Source: Motiliproteus sp041586615 (GTDB taxonomy: Bacteria; Pseudomonadota; Gammaproteobacteria; Pseudomonadales; Balneatricaceae). Taken from it: DNA of 64,000 nucleotides. Position 1 is the first letter of the stretch, and every line of letters begins with the position of its first letter. Below are positions 40,599-50,602 of this stretch, in pieces. A program made the position numbers and the translations under genes. The notes under the pieces are model-generated. The model did no database searches. It had not been told where the DNA came from and saw only the letters and a program-made list of their open reading frames with translations. The stretch is from NCBI GenBank assembly GCA_041586615.1, contig JBFGZS010000003.1:61171-125170 (forward strand), written 5' to 3'.

Positions 40599-41750
40599 AT
40601 GTTGAAAATTGTTGCCGATGAAAATATGCCGTTGGTCGAGCCGTTTTTTGATGCGCTCGGTGAGGTGGTTAGAGTGCCTGGACGGACAATGACCGCCGCT
40701 CAGGTGGCGGATGCTGATCTGCTGCTGGTACGCTCGGTGACCCCCGTGGGACCGGCACTTTTAAAGGGTTCCCAGGTTAGTTTTATCGGCAGCGCGACTA
40801 TCGGTACCGATCATATTGATCAGGCCTGGCTGGTTTCCCAGGGAATAGGTTTTTCCAATGCGCCCGGTTGTAATGCCGAGTCGGTGGTCGATTATGTGCT
40901 CAGCGCCCTGTTCAATCTGGCCGCGCGCGAGGGGGCCGACCTCTGGGGTAAAACCGTCGGGATCGTCGGTGTCGGCAATGTCGGGCGTCGCTTGCAGGCA
41001 AGGCTTGGCGCGCTGGGGCTTGAATGTTTGTTATGCGACCCGCCTCGGGCGGCACGCGAAGGTGTGACCTTTGCCGATCTCGATGCGATTATTCGTCACT
41101 GCGATGTGATTTGTCTGCACACTCCGCTGACCCGCGATGGTGATCATCCCAGCGTTCATCTGCTCAATGAGGCCCGGCTGAACAATCTGTGTCAGGGCGC
41201 CTGGCTGATTAACGCCGGCAGGGGCGGCGTGATCGATAACCGCGCATTGTCGCAGTGCATCTCGGCTCGACCGGACCTACGGGTGGTGCTGGATGTCTGG
41301 GAGGAAGAACCCGCTATTGATGTTGTCCTGGCGCAGCAGATCACGCTGGGAACGCCGCATATTGCCGGCTACAGCCTCGAGGGGCGCATGCGGGGGACGG
41401 AGATGGTGTACCGCGCTGCGTGCGCTCACCTGGGTATCGCCCCCAGCGTGTCATTGTCGCAGCTGTTGCCGGCGCCGCCGATTCGTCAGGTGATGGTCGA
41501 GCCTGTGGCGAGTCTGGACCTGCGCAAGTTGATCAACCTGGGTTACGATCTGCGCGATGACCATGATCGATTGATGGCCGCGCTGCATGTCGATCCCGAT
41601 GTGATGGGCGCGCGCTTTGACGCCTTGCGTAAGGATTATCCGGTTCGGCGTGAACTCAGTGCGTTACCGCTCTGCGGTGTCGTTAATAGCTCGGCGCAAG
41701 GCCGGATCCTAGGTGCGGCGGGTTTTGCTCTGCAGGATTCGGTTTCTTAA
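40599..41750 (+). CDS. pdxB: Erythronate-4-phosphate dehydrogenase
   Basis: This 383-residue D-2-hydroxyacid dehydrogenase of the PdxB family makes 2-oxo-3-hydroxy-4-phosphobutanoate in the route to pyridoxal phosphate. The signature N-terminus is MLKIVADENMPLVEPFF. The NAD-binding motif is TVGIVGVGNVGRRL, and the later INAGRGGVIDN and GTPHIAGYSLEG supply the catalytic Arg and His region. The PdxB-specific C-terminal dimerisation domain is present. The frame continues upstream to 40536 but the family start is at 40599. Confidence 0.94.
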   Translation: MLKIVADENMPLVEPFFDALGEVVRVPGRTMTAAQVADADLLLVRSVTPVGPALLKGSQVSFIGSATIGTDHIDQAWLVSQGIGFSNAPGCNAESVVDYVLSALFNLAAREGADLWGKTVGIVGVGNVGRRLQARLGALGLECLLCDPPRAAREGVTFADLDAIIRHCDVICLHTPLTRDGDHPSVHLLNEARLNNLCQGAWLINAGRGGVIDNRALSQCISARPDLRVVLDVWEEEPAIDVVLAQQITLGTPHIAGYSLEGRMRGTEMVYRAACAHLGIAPSVSLSQLLPAPPIRQVMVEPVASLDLRKLINLGYDLRDDHDRLMAALHVDPDVMGARFDALRKDYPVRRELSALPLCGVVNSSAQGRILGAAGFALQDSVS

Positions 41751-42017
41751 GTCGCCTCCGGTTCTATAGGCTCAGGTTTGCGGCCCTTTCTTTATGAAAT
41801 CGATGCGACCTGCATGGTAGTATTCGCGCAGTCTAGCCGTCACCGCTTGCGCTCGGGTTTCGCTGCCAGGCCGCCGCGAGGCGACAACAGAGCCGCCGCG
41901 TATGAGTACCGGCGGCCCGTCACGTTTTTAGATAAGAGACAACGGTTTTATTCAGTCAGTTACTTAGCCGCCATCATTTAGCCATCTATTACCGCCAAAC
42001 AGACGAGAGAACATGCC

Positions 42018-42641
42018 ATGACCTTTGACTTGACGACCTTTGATTTGACCGCCATGCCCACGACCTTTGATCTATTACACCTGATTTTGGCGGGTGCAGC
42101 GCTGTTGTTTCTGATCCTAGGGGTAACCAAGCGCAGCGGATCTTCCGCCGATGCTGCAGCGCCAGTCAGCCACGCACCGAGCTCGGTGTCAGACAAGACG
42201 CTAACTCCTGAGCCTGAACCTGAATCGACACCGGAGCCGGCGCCGGCGCTACTGCGCGAAGCGAGTCCGGAGGCCGCCTTGCAGCTGTTGTCGTTGCTGC
42301 AGCAAGAAGCGCGCTTGATCGATTTCGTCAAAGAAGATCTCAGCGGATTTTCCGACGCCGATATTGGCGCGGCAGCACGGGTTGTGCATGAAGGCAGTCT
42401 CAAAGCGCTCAACAGTTACTTTACCCTGGTGCCGGTGCGTGACGAAGCGGAAGAGAGCCAGATTACGCTGGCCGAAGGCTTTGATGCCAGCGAAGTCCGC
42501 CTGACCGGCAATGTGGTTGGGCAGGCGCCCTTTACCGGTACGCTGGTGCACCGGGGCTGGAAAGTAGCCGAGGTTACGCTGCCGAAACTGGCAGAGGGTC
42601 ATGATGCGCGCGTCATCGCCCCGGCGGAGGTAGAGCTATGA
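42018..42641 (+). CDS. DUF2760 protein, first gene of an Hsp70 operon
   Basis: This 207-residue protein has a hydrophobic anchor (LLHLILAGAALLFLILGV), a Pro/Glu-rich linker (PEPEPESTPEPAPA) and a DUF2760 domain from about residue 75 (EAALQLLSLLQQEARLIDFVKED and later WKVAEVTLPKLAEGHDARVIAPAEVEL). The N-terminus contains the repeat TFDLTTFDLTAMPTTFDLL, encoded by about 15-bp tandem units; the MPTTFDLL codon at 42054 is a possible shorter start but has no ribosome site. The stop overlaps the next ATG (ATGA), so the two are translationally coupled. The role of the family is unknown. Confidence 0.88.
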   Translation: MTFDLTTFDLTAMPTTFDLLHLILAGAALLFLILGVTKRSGSSADAAAPVSHAPSSVSDKTLTPEPEPESTPEPAPALLREASPEAALQLLSLLQQEARLIDFVKEDLSGFSDADIGAAARVVHEGSLKALNSYFTLVPVRDEAEESQITLAEGFDASEVRLTGNVVGQAPFTGTLVHRGWKVAEVTLPKLAEGHDARVIAPAEVEL

Positions 42642-44542
42642 TCTTCGGCAGAAAAAAGACGCTCAGCCAGCCTGTGGTTTCTGAATCCGCTCCCCGCGAA
42701 GCGGTCACGCATCAAGAGACCGGCGAACCGCGCTATTCGGTCGGTATTGACCTGGGTACGACCCATTGCGTGCTTTCCTATGTCGATCTGCAGGACGAGG
42801 ACGCGTCACCGAACCCACAGATCATGCCGATTCCACAACTGACTACCCCGGGTAGCGTGGAAGAAAAAAACCAGCTGCCGTCTTTTTTGTATCAGGCGCA
42901 CGACGCAGAACTGGCCACGGCGGATCTGGCGTTGCCCTGGAACGCTCAGCCGCCGGCACTCGTCGGTACCCTGGCCCGCAACCTCGGTGGCAAAACGCCG
43001 ATTCGGTTGGTTTCCAGCGCCAAGAGCTGGCTCTGTCATGGCGGCGTCGACTGCTATTCCAATTTCCTGCCCCTCAACGGTCCGGAGGAGGTCGCCAAAG
43101 TGTCGCCCTTTGAGGCGACTTGCCAGTATCTTGACCATCTTCGCTGTGCCTGGGATCAGCACTTTCCTGACCAGCATTTGGTCGCTCAGGACGTGACGAT
43201 TACCGTCCCGGCCTCCTTCGATCCGGCGGCGCGCGAGCTGACCGCCGAAGCGGCGCGCCAGGTCGGTTTTCAGCATCTGACGCTGCTGGAAGAGCCGCTG
43301 GCTGCGGTTTACAGCTGGTTGGAATCCAGTGGTGACCATTGGCGACAGCAGGTCCGTGTCGGCGATATTATCCTGGTGGTGGATATCGGCGGCGGCACCA
43401 CCGACCTGTCCTTGGTCGCGGTCACAGAAGAGGCGGGCAATCTGGCCCTGAATCGTCTCGCTGTTGGCGATCATATTCTGCTCGGCGGCGACAATATGGA
43501 CCTGGCCCTGGCCTACCGTATTAATGCCAAACTGGCGAAAGAGGGTAAGCGGTTGCAGCCCTGGCAGATTCAGGCCATCACCCACGCCTGCCGCGATGCC
43601 AAAGAGAGCCTGCTCTCAGACCCGGATGTGTTGGACGTACCGATTGTGGTGCCGAGCCGCGGTTCGAGCCTGATGGGGGGTACACTGCGCACGGAACTGA
43701 CCCGGCAAGAGGTCGAGGAAACGCTGGTCGAGGGCTTTTTCCCCCGTGTGTCCGTTCAGGATCACCCGGCCCAGCAGGCACGCGCCGCATTGAGCCAACT
43801 TGGCCTGCCCTACGCGCAAGATCCGGGCGTATCGCGTCACCTGGCTGCCTTCCTCAGTCGTCAGCACAGTGCCGCCGAGGAGTTGTTGGGGCAGCCGGGC
43901 GGCAGCTTTATTAAGCCCACGGCATTGCTGTTCAATGGCGGAGTACTGAAAGCACCGACGCTGGCCGCACGTACCCAGGATATCATCAACAGCTGGTTAA
44001 CCGACGCCGGCGCGGAACCCGCCAAACGACTGCAAGGGCTGGACCTCGATCTTGCCGTAGCCAGTGGTGCGGCCTATTACGGTTGCGTGCGCAAGGGTAA
44101 AGGGATGCGAATTCGCGGTGGTATCGCCAGTGCTTATTATGTGGGCATCGAGAGTTCCATGCCGGCAATTCCCGGGATGGAACCGCCTCTGGAGGCCTTA
44201 TGCGTGGCACCTTTCGGTATGGAAGAGGGCAGCTCGGTCGAGGTTCCCAGCCGTGAGTTTGGCCTGGTGGTCGGTGATCCCGTTCGCTTTCGTTTCTTCG
44301 GATCGACGACGCGCCGTGAGGATATCGCGGGTACCCATCTCGATTATTGGGAGCCTGAAGAACTGGACGAGTTGCCCGAAATCCAGGCCACCCTGCCGCT
44401 GGAAGGGCGATCTCCCGGCGAGGTGGTTCCCGTGCGCCTGGCGGCACGGATAACCGAAGTCGGTACGCTCTGCCTCGAGGCCATTCCCCGCGAGGGCAGT
44501 GAGCGCTGGCAGATCGAATTTGAGGTCAGGGACAACCCGTAA
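42638..44542 (+). CDS. Hsp70 family protein (first of two)
   Basis: This is a 634-residue DnaK-like protein. It has the phosphate-1 motif GIDLGTTH (36-43), the phosphate-2 motif VVDIGGGTTDLSLV (near 248), and the adenosine motif LLFNGGVLKAP (near 427). The ATPase domain has several insertions compared with DnaK, including LPSFLY and KSWLCHGGVD. The substrate-binding part is short and lacks the DnaK helical lid and EEVD-like tail. It overlaps both neighbours, so the three genes are expressed together. A role in a specialised assembly or folding process is inferred from context. Confidence 0.9.
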   Translation: MIFGRKKTLSQPVVSESAPREAVTHQETGEPRYSVGIDLGTTHCVLSYVDLQDEDASPNPQIMPIPQLTTPGSVEEKNQLPSFLYQAHDAELATADLALPWNAQPPALVGTLARNLGGKTPIRLVSSAKSWLCHGGVDCYSNFLPLNGPEEVAKVSPFEATCQYLDHLRCAWDQHFPDQHLVAQDVTITVPASFDPAARELTAEAARQVGFQHLTLLEEPLAAVYSWLESSGDHWRQQVRVGDIILVVDIGGGTTDLSLVAVTEEAGNLALNRLAVGDHILLGGDNMDLALAYRINAKLAKEGKRLQPWQIQAITHACRDAKESLLSDPDVLDVPIVVPSRGSSLMGGTLRTELTRQEVEETLVEGFFPRVSVQDHPAQQARAALSQLGLPYAQDPGVSRHLAAFLSRQHSAAEELLGQPGGSFIKPTALLFNGGVLKAPTLAARTQDIINSWLTDAGAEPAKRLQGLDLDLAVASGAAYYGCVRKGKGMRIRGGIASAYYVGIESSMPAIPGMEPPLEALCVAPFGMEEGSSVEVPSREFGLVVGDPVRFRFFGSTTRREDIAGTHLDYWEPEELDELPEIQATLPLEGRSPGEVVPVRLAARITEVGTLCLEAIPREGSERWQIEFEVRDNP

Positions 44543-47409
44543 TGACAGAGCGAAAAGATGCCCCGGGCGCTGCTGTCGCGAAGCCCGAAAGCCGCTACCT
44601 GATCGGTATCGATCTGGGCACCACCCATACGGCTTTGGCCTATGCCGATATCGCCCAGGGGGTGGTCGGTGCCGAAACCCGTTTGTTTGAGATCGAGCAG
44701 CTGGTGGCTCCCGGCGAGGTGGCGAAAAAACCCTTGCTGCCCTCCTTTCGCTATCATCCGGCGGCAGGGGAACTGAGCGAATCCGATCTGCTGTTACCCT
44801 GGGCGCGGCCGGCGTTGCCGGGAGAGTTGAAGACCGTTCTTGTCGGCGAATGGGCGCGGGAGTTGAGTTCGAAGGTTGAGGGGCGTGCGGTATCCAGCGC
44901 CAAAAGCTGGCTATCGCACCCTCAGGTCGAGCGTAACGCGCCGATTTTGCCTTGGGCCGGCGTTGAAGGCGTCGAGAAAGTGTCGCCCGTGTTGGCCAGC
45001 GCCAGTTACCTCAGTCATTTACGCGCGGCCTGGAACCATGAACACCCGCAGGATCGCCTGGAAGATCAGGATGTGGTTATCACCGTGCCGGCGTCGTTTG
45101 ACGAAGGTGCTCGGGCCCTGACGGTCGAGGCGGCGGCAATGGCCGGTCTGCCCGCTATCAAACTGCTCGAAGAACCCCAGGCGGTCTGCTATGACTGGTA
45201 CGCCCGCAACCAGCACGATGCGGCGACCCTGCTGGACAAGGTTCGCCTGCTGATGGTGTGCGATGTTGGCGGGGGGACCACCGACCTGAGCCTGATCCAG
45301 GTGGCCGAACAGGACGGGGCGTTGTCCCTGACCCGGGTCGGCGTCGGCGACCACCTGATGCTGGGTGGCGATAATGTTGACCTCGCCCTGGCGCATTTGG
45401 CCGAGCCACGGGTGGTCGGGGAGGGCAAACGGCTGCGGGCGGCGAGCTTGTCGCAGCTGATTCAGCAGACCCGCAATGCCAAAGAGGCGCTGTTGTCCGA
45501 AACCGCGCCCGATTCAGCCCGGGTGATGGTGTTGGGGGCCGGTGCGCGCCTGATCGGCGCTGCCCGTAGTTGCGAATTGAGCCAGCAGGAAGTGCGCGCC
45601 GTCGCCCTCGATGGCTTCTTTCCGGTCGTCGACTTTACTGAGCAGCCCAACAAACGGCGCGGGGCCATGGTGGCGTTTGGCCTGCCATACGCCGCCGATC
45701 CAGCGGTCAGCAAGCATCTGGCCGCGTTTCTGGCCCGTCACGCCAGTGCCTGTCGAGACGCACTGGGAATCATCAGCGCGGAGCAACCTGCGGTTCCCGA
45801 TGCCGTGTTATTTAACGGCGGGGTATTTAACAGCACGCCGCTACGCCAGCGCGCCTTGTCGGTGTTAACCCATTGGCGACAGCAGCCGGTACAGGAGTTG
45901 GCTAACGCGCACCCCGATCTGGCCGTTGCCTATGGCGCCGTGGCTTACGGGATGGCGCGACGTGGCGCGCAGTTGAAAATTGGGGGCGGCTCTGCGCGCA
46001 GCTTCTTCCTGGTGGTCGAGACCGAGCAAGCGGCCGATAACGCGCCAGTACAGGGCGTCTGTCTGCTGCCTAAAGGTAGCGAGGAGGAGCAGGAGGTATC
46101 ACTAGAAGGCCGCAAATTTGCGTTACGACTGGGGCAACCGGTGCGCTTTCATCTGGCCTCCTGTTCCGGGGACGCGCGTTTTGAACCCGGTGAGCTGGTG
46201 GCGCTGGATGATGAACAGTTTGTGACCTTACCGCCCTTGGTGGCAGCCCTGGAGAGCCAGCCTGGCGTATATGAAGCCGCTGCAAATGCCGCGGCGGTCG
46301 AGGTGAGCCTGGCTACGACCCTGACCGAGGTGGGGACGCTTAAGATCGAGTGCGTGGGGCAGGGCGATATCCCACAGCGCTGGCTGGTTGAATTCGAGAT
46401 TCGCAAAGACCTGGCGCGGCAGCGTCAGGGATACGGCGAGGCGCTGCAGGTCCGTTTGCCGCCCCGCTATAATGAAGCCCAGGTCCGTCTGCTGGAGGTT
46501 TTTGGCCCCAGTAAGAAGGATGTTGACCCGAAGGCGGCTAAGTCGCTGCGGATTGAACTGGAAAAGACGCTTGGCAAACGCGACAGCTGGGACACGGACC
46601 TGCTGCGCACCGTTTTTGATGTGCTTTTAGAAAACAGCAAGCGCCGCCGCCGCTCGGTTGCCCATGAGCGGCTCTGGTTCAACCTGGCCGGTTATGCCCT
46701 GCGCCCTGGCTTCGGTTATCCGCTGGACGACTGGCGGATCGATAAGATCTGGCCGCTGTACCAGCAGGGCCTGCAGTTTGATAAAGAGAACCAGTCCTGG
46801 AGCGACTGGTGGACGTTCTGGCGGCGATCGGCGGGGGGGCTCAACCCCCAGCAGCAGCAACGTGTATACAAGGATATCGCCAAATACCTGAATCCGGTGG
46901 CGCTGCGGGACCGCAAGCTGCAGGCTGAATTGAAGCATAAGTCCTACGAGGATATGGTTCGCCTGGTTGCCGCCCTGGAACACCTGCCGCTGACCAGCAA
47001 GCAAGAGGTCGGGCGCTGGTTACTTAAGCGGCTTGAAAAATCCAGCGAGACGCAAACCAGTTGGTGGGCATTGGGCCGCATCGCCTCAAGGGTTCCTTTT
47101 CATGGCAGTGTTCATCAGGTTGTACCGAAAGCGGTGGCGCAGCAGTGGTTGCAGCGTCTGTTGCAAGAGGACTGGAAGAAAAACCAGAATGCCGCCTTTG
47201 CGGCGGTCATGCTGGCGCGGATGAGTGGTGATCGCACGCGAGACCTGGATCCGGCCGACAGAAAGCCCCTGATAGACACGCTGACGATGATCAAGGCGCC
47301 GGCAATCTGGATCGAGATGGTGTCCGAGGTTAAGGAACTTAGCGAGGCAGAAACCAAACGGGTGTTTGGCGAAGCGCTACCCGTGGGCTTGACCTTGCTT
47401 GGCGAATAG
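44542..47409 (+). CDS. Hsp70 family protein with DUF3731 C-terminal domain (second of two)
   Basis: This is a 955-residue protein. The Hsp70 ATPase domain has GIDLGTTH (22-29), CDVGGGTTDLSLIQ (near 242) and VLFNGGVFNSTPLRQ. It closely resembles its neighbour over this part (KSWLSHPQVE matches KSWLCHGGVD), so the two arose by duplication. From about residue 620 a long alpha-helical extension follows, the DUF3731 region (RQRQGYGEALQVRLPPRYNEAQVR, LGKRDSWDTDLLRTVFDVLLE, WWTFWRRSAGGLNPQQQ). This part is rich in Arg and Trp and ends LTLLGE. The ATG overlaps the previous stop by one base (TAATG). Client and partner are unknown. Confidence 0.9.
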   Translation: MTERKDAPGAAVAKPESRYLIGIDLGTTHTALAYADIAQGVVGAETRLFEIEQLVAPGEVAKKPLLPSFRYHPAAGELSESDLLLPWARPALPGELKTVLVGEWARELSSKVEGRAVSSAKSWLSHPQVERNAPILPWAGVEGVEKVSPVLASASYLSHLRAAWNHEHPQDRLEDQDVVITVPASFDEGARALTVEAAAMAGLPAIKLLEEPQAVCYDWYARNQHDAATLLDKVRLLMVCDVGGGTTDLSLIQVAEQDGALSLTRVGVGDHLMLGGDNVDLALAHLAEPRVVGEGKRLRAASLSQLIQQTRNAKEALLSETAPDSARVMVLGAGARLIGAARSCELSQQEVRAVALDGFFPVVDFTEQPNKRRGAMVAFGLPYAADPAVSKHLAAFLARHASACRDALGIISAEQPAVPDAVLFNGGVFNSTPLRQRALSVLTHWRQQPVQELANAHPDLAVAYGAVAYGMARRGAQLKIGGGSARSFFLVVETEQAADNAPVQGVCLLPKGSEEEQEVSLEGRKFALRLGQPVRFHLASCSGDARFEPGELVALDDEQFVTLPPLVAALESQPGVYEAAANAAAVEVSLATTLTEVGTLKIECVGQGDIPQRWLVEFEIRKDLARQRQGYGEALQVRLPPRYNEAQVRLLEVFGPSKKDVDPKAAKSLRIELEKTLGKRDSWDTDLLRTVFDVLLENSKRRRRSVAHERLWFNLAGYALRPGFGYPLDDWRIDKIWPLYQQGLQFDKENQSWSDWWTFWRRSAGGLNPQQQQRVYKDIAKYLNPVALRDRKLQAELKHKSYEDMVRLVAALEHLPLTSKQEVGRWLLKRLEKSSETQTSWWALGRIASRVPFHGSVHQVVPKAVAQQWLQRLLQEDWKKNQNAAFAAVMLARMSGDRTRDLDPADRKPLIDTLTMIKAPAIWIEMVSEVKELSEAETKRVFGEALPVGLTLLGE

Positions 47410-47580
47410 GCACGGCGACTTAGCGCCAAAAGCGCGGGCGCCATGGTGACAAGCGCGTCTGCTGCCGCTGTTGTATACCGATGGCGTACGGCAGGGTTTG
47501 TACGATAAAGACACGCGTGTGTACCGCGTGTCTACATGGGTGACAGATATTAAAGGTTGTGAATATTTAAGGGTCCAAGC

Positions 47581-48294
47581 ATGGCCTTAGCTACTCTTGA
47601 CAGGGGCGTTAAGTCGACGTTGAGGTTCGATGAGCTGCGGATACCGGTTGGTGAGCGCGTGCGCCTTGAGACGCTTGCACCGAAACGGCGTCTGGATGTC
47701 ACTTACGTTGGCAGTCTGGCAGAACAGGGTATTCTCGTTTCGCTGCCAATAGTGCGCAAACGTCCGCTACTGCTTGTCGAGGGCAGTAATGTCAATCTTC
47801 GCCTGGTGGCGCTGAATCGGGCCTGTGCCTTCACGACGCGTGTGATCAAATCCCTGCATGCACCTTTACCATTGCTGATGTTGGCGTATCCGCGGCGGGT
47901 GGAGGCCGTAACAATCCGCACGACAACCCGCGCGGCAACACGTCTCATTGTGTCTCTCGATGAAGTTGAGGAAGGCCACGGCATCGGCCGTTGGCCACGG
48001 CAGGCTATTTGTTCCGATATCAGCTTTTTTGGTGCACGCATTGAAAGTAGCGATATGTTGGCCGACTGCGGCGAACAGCTGTTGATGACCGCGCGGATGC
48101 CGGTAGGAGATCTGGACCAGGTGCTGCTGGTGCGCTGTCGGGTGTGTAATCTCGAAGAGGTCGAAGACCCGGCCCGGGGGGAATACCGCATCGTGCATGG
48201 GGTTGAGTTTATCGACCTGGATGAAGAGAGTCGTCTGATCCTGAATGGCTATGTGTATCAACAATTATTACGTGAACAAACGGGCTTGGGCTAA
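47581..48294 (+). CDS. PilZ domain cyclic-di-GMP receptor, YcgR-like
   Basis: This 237-residue protein has an N-terminal PilZN-like beta domain (residues 15-95, LRIPVGERVRLETL) and a C-terminal PilZ domain. The cyclic-di-GMP motif pieces are RTTTR at 113-117 and DISFFG at 146-151, with spacing typical of the family. This layout occurs in YcgR, which slows the flagellar motor, and in many uncharacterised receptors. It probably reads the second messenger degraded by the two HD-GYP proteins of this window. It has its own short leader after the Hsp70 operon and nothing shows it belongs to that unit. Confidence 0.87.
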   Translation: MALATLDRGVKSTLRFDELRIPVGERVRLETLAPKRRLDVTYVGSLAEQGILVSLPIVRKRPLLLVEGSNVNLRLVALNRACAFTTRVIKSLHAPLPLLMLAYPRRVEAVTIRTTTRAATRLIVSLDEVEEGHGIGRWPRQAICSDISFFGARIESSDMLADCGEQLLMTARMPVGDLDQVLLVRCRVCNLEEVEDPARGEYRIVHGVEFIDLDEESRLILNGYVYQQLLREQTGLG

Positions 48295-48369
48295 TGTGCT
48301 GGTGCTCGCAAGCACGGGGCTGTGCGCTGATCGGTTATGTTCTGTTCATCCCTGGGAGACGAGGTAAGC

Positions 48370-49482
48370 ATGTTTAAGTTGGGACTCATTGTTAATCCGT
48401 TGGCGGGAATTGGCGGCAGTGTTGCGTTAAAGGGCAGCGATGGCGCGGCAACGGCCAAGGAAGCGCTCGCGCGTGGGGCGGTACCCCGTGCCGGGCAGCG
48501 TACCGCCCAGGCGTTATTGCCCTTACAGGGGTTGGCGCTGGAATTGGTGACCTACCCGGCGGAAATGGGTGCGGATATTGCCGTGCAGGCGGGTTTTACG
48601 CCGAGGATTATCGGCCAGATCGAGAGCCACCATACCGATGGGGACGATACCCGACGTGCCGCTCGCGAACTGGCGCAAGCCGGTGTCGATCTGATCCTGT
48701 TTGCCGGCGGTGACGGAACGGCCCGCGATATTTGTGCCGCCGTGGGCGACCAGATACCGGTGCTTGGGATTCCCGCCGGCGTGAAAATTCATTCGGGCGT
48801 CTACGCAGTGACGCCGGGGGCGGCCGGTGAGATCGTCGCCATGCTGGTGCGCGGTGAGCTGGTGACATTGCAGGATCAAGAGGTACGGGATATTGATGAA
48901 GACGCCTTTCGTCAGGGGCAGGTGAAGGCGCGCTATTACGGTGAACTTCTGGTGCCGGAAGAGGGGCGTTTTTTGCAGCATGTTAAAAATGGCGGCCGCG
49001 AAGTCGAAGAGCTGGTGCTGGATGACATCGCCGCCGACGTTATCGACACCATGCTCGATGACACGTATTACGTGATGGGGTCCGGTACCACGGTGCAAGC
49101 GGTCATGGAGCAACTGGGTCTGGAGAACACCCTGTTGGGCGTGGATCTGGTCTACAACCGAACACTGGTTGATCAGGACCTGACAGCGGAGCAGTTGCTG
49201 CAACAGATTGGTACAGCCCCCGCCAAAATAGTGATCACCGTGATCGGCGGTCAGGGGCATATCATCGGACGGGGTAATCAACAGCTTAGTCCTGCCCTCC
49301 TGCGCCGGATCGGACGTGATAACCTGCTCGTTATCGCCACCAAAAGTAAGATTAAAGCCTTGGAAGGCCGGCCATTGATTGTCGATAGCGGCGATCCGGA
49401 ACTGAATCATACTCTGTCAGGGTTGATTCGGGTCGTGACCGGCTATCGGGATGCCATTCTTTATCGGGTTGCCGATTATTAA
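48370..49482 (+). CDS. ATP-NAD kinase family protein
   Basis: This 370-residue protein has the NAD kinase/diacylglycerol kinase fold. The signature GGDGTARD is at 113-120 (LILFAGGDGTARDI) and the second part has the GIPAGVKIHSGVYAV motif. The length and the ending VTGYRDAILYRV match the bacterial COG3199 branch rather than the house-keeping NadK. The substrate is not certain; members are often found near acetoin genes, but no such genes are here. GAGACGAGG precedes the ATG at 48370; the frame open to 48337 is an overextension. Confidence 0.87.
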   Translation: MFKLGLIVNPLAGIGGSVALKGSDGAATAKEALARGAVPRAGQRTAQALLPLQGLALELVTYPAEMGADIAVQAGFTPRIIGQIESHHTDGDDTRRAARELAQAGVDLILFAGGDGTARDICAAVGDQIPVLGIPAGVKIHSGVYAVTPGAAGEIVAMLVRGELVTLQDQEVRDIDEDAFRQGQVKARYYGELLVPEEGRFLQHVKNGGREVEELVLDDIAADVIDTMLDDTYYVMGSGTTVQAVMEQLGLENTLLGVDLVYNRTLVDQDLTAEQLLQQIGTAPAKIVITVIGGQGHIIGRGNQQLSPALLRRIGRDNLLVIATKSKIKALEGRPLIVDSGDPELNHTLSGLIRVVTGYRDAILYRVADY

Positions 49483-49636
49483 ACGCCAAGCCCGCAGGGC
49501 TCGCTTGCCGGTATCTATTTTTCAGGGTTCCTCGTAACAATCCGCCGGTTTCAGCCTCTTAGTCTTATAGCCGAGCTATTTGACGCGGCTGAGTCGCATA
49601 ACAGAGACCTTTATAAACCCTTGGGCGGATCGAACG

Positions 49637-50335
49637 ATGAGCAGCGTTAAACTGAGTATATTGGCACTGGTGGCCGTGGCCTTTGCGGCCTTTTTCTATT
49701 TTGAGGGCGGGCAGTATCTGACCCTGGCGGCGATCAAGACACAGCAAAGCCATATCGCCGACTACTACCTCACACAGCCTCTGCAGACTATGCTGTTGTT
49801 TTTCGTCCTCTATGTGCTGATCACCGCGCTGTCCTTACCGGGAGCCGCCTTGATGACGCTGTTGGCGGGTGCCATCTTTGGGCTGCTCTGGGGGACGATC
49901 ATCGTGTCCTTTGCCTCAACGTTGGGGGCCAGTCTCGCCTTCTTGACCGCTCGTTTTCTGTTTCGGGAGCAGGTCCAGCATCGGTTTGCCAAGCAACTGG
50001 TGACCATTAACGACAATGTTCAGCGTCATGGCGGCTTTTATCTCTTTACTTTGCGTCTGGTGCCGGTCGTCCCTTTTTTCATCATCAACCTGGTCATGGG
50101 CCTGACTAAACTGCCGTTATTGACCTTTTTTACGGTGAGTCAGGTCGGCATGCTGGCCGGTACCCTGGTCTATGTGAATGCGGGTACGCAGCTGGCCCAG
50201 ATTGATTCCCTGCAAGGGATCCTGTCCTTGCCCCTCCTGGCTTCGTTTGTGTTGTTGGGAACGTTTCCCCTGTTAGCCAAGCGGGCAATCGGCTATCTGC
50301 AGGGGCGCAAGTTAACAGGCCATTGTCCCGACTAG
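49637..50335 (+). CDS. TVP38/TMEM64 family membrane protein
   Basis: This 232-residue integral membrane protein of the DedA/SNARE-associated superfamily has ALSLPGAALMTLLAGAIFGLLWGT, in which the loop PGAALMTLLAG is the family signature. FRLVPVVPFFIINLVMGLTKLP follows, and a further membrane segment ends in a basic tail. Relatives are proposed lipid scramblases or transporters. The start at 49637 (ATGAGCAGC) fits the hydrophobic N-terminus; the 19 residues further upstream lack character. Confidence 0.87.
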   Translation: MSSVKLSILALVAVAFAAFFYFEGGQYLTLAAIKTQQSHIADYYLTQPLQTMLLFFVLYVLITALSLPGAALMTLLAGAIFGLLWGTIIVSFASTLGASLAFLTARFLFREQVQHRFAKQLVTINDNVQRHGGFYLFTLRLVPVVPFFIINLVMGLTKLPLLTFFTVSQVGMLAGTLVYVNAGTQLAQIDSLQGILSLPLLASFVLLGTFPLLAKRAIGYLQGRKLTGHCPD

Positions 50336-50602
50336 CCGGCTTTGTTTGCTGATCGGATAATATCGGTTAGTTTGTTTGCCCGCATAAAACCCGCATAAAA
50401 CCGCTAGAGTTCAGGTTTAACCCTGTCATCATCCGGTTAAATAGACGGTGCTTTATAGGCTTGGCTTCAATCCCCACGATCCGCTTTTTAAACGCGATCA
50501 ATAAGCCCGAACGCCGATAGACCTTCGGCGAATTGCGCTTGTTGCTGTTGAGCGTACAATGCCCACTCGTATAATCAGTTCTAGAACATACGGGGGCTTA
50601 CA

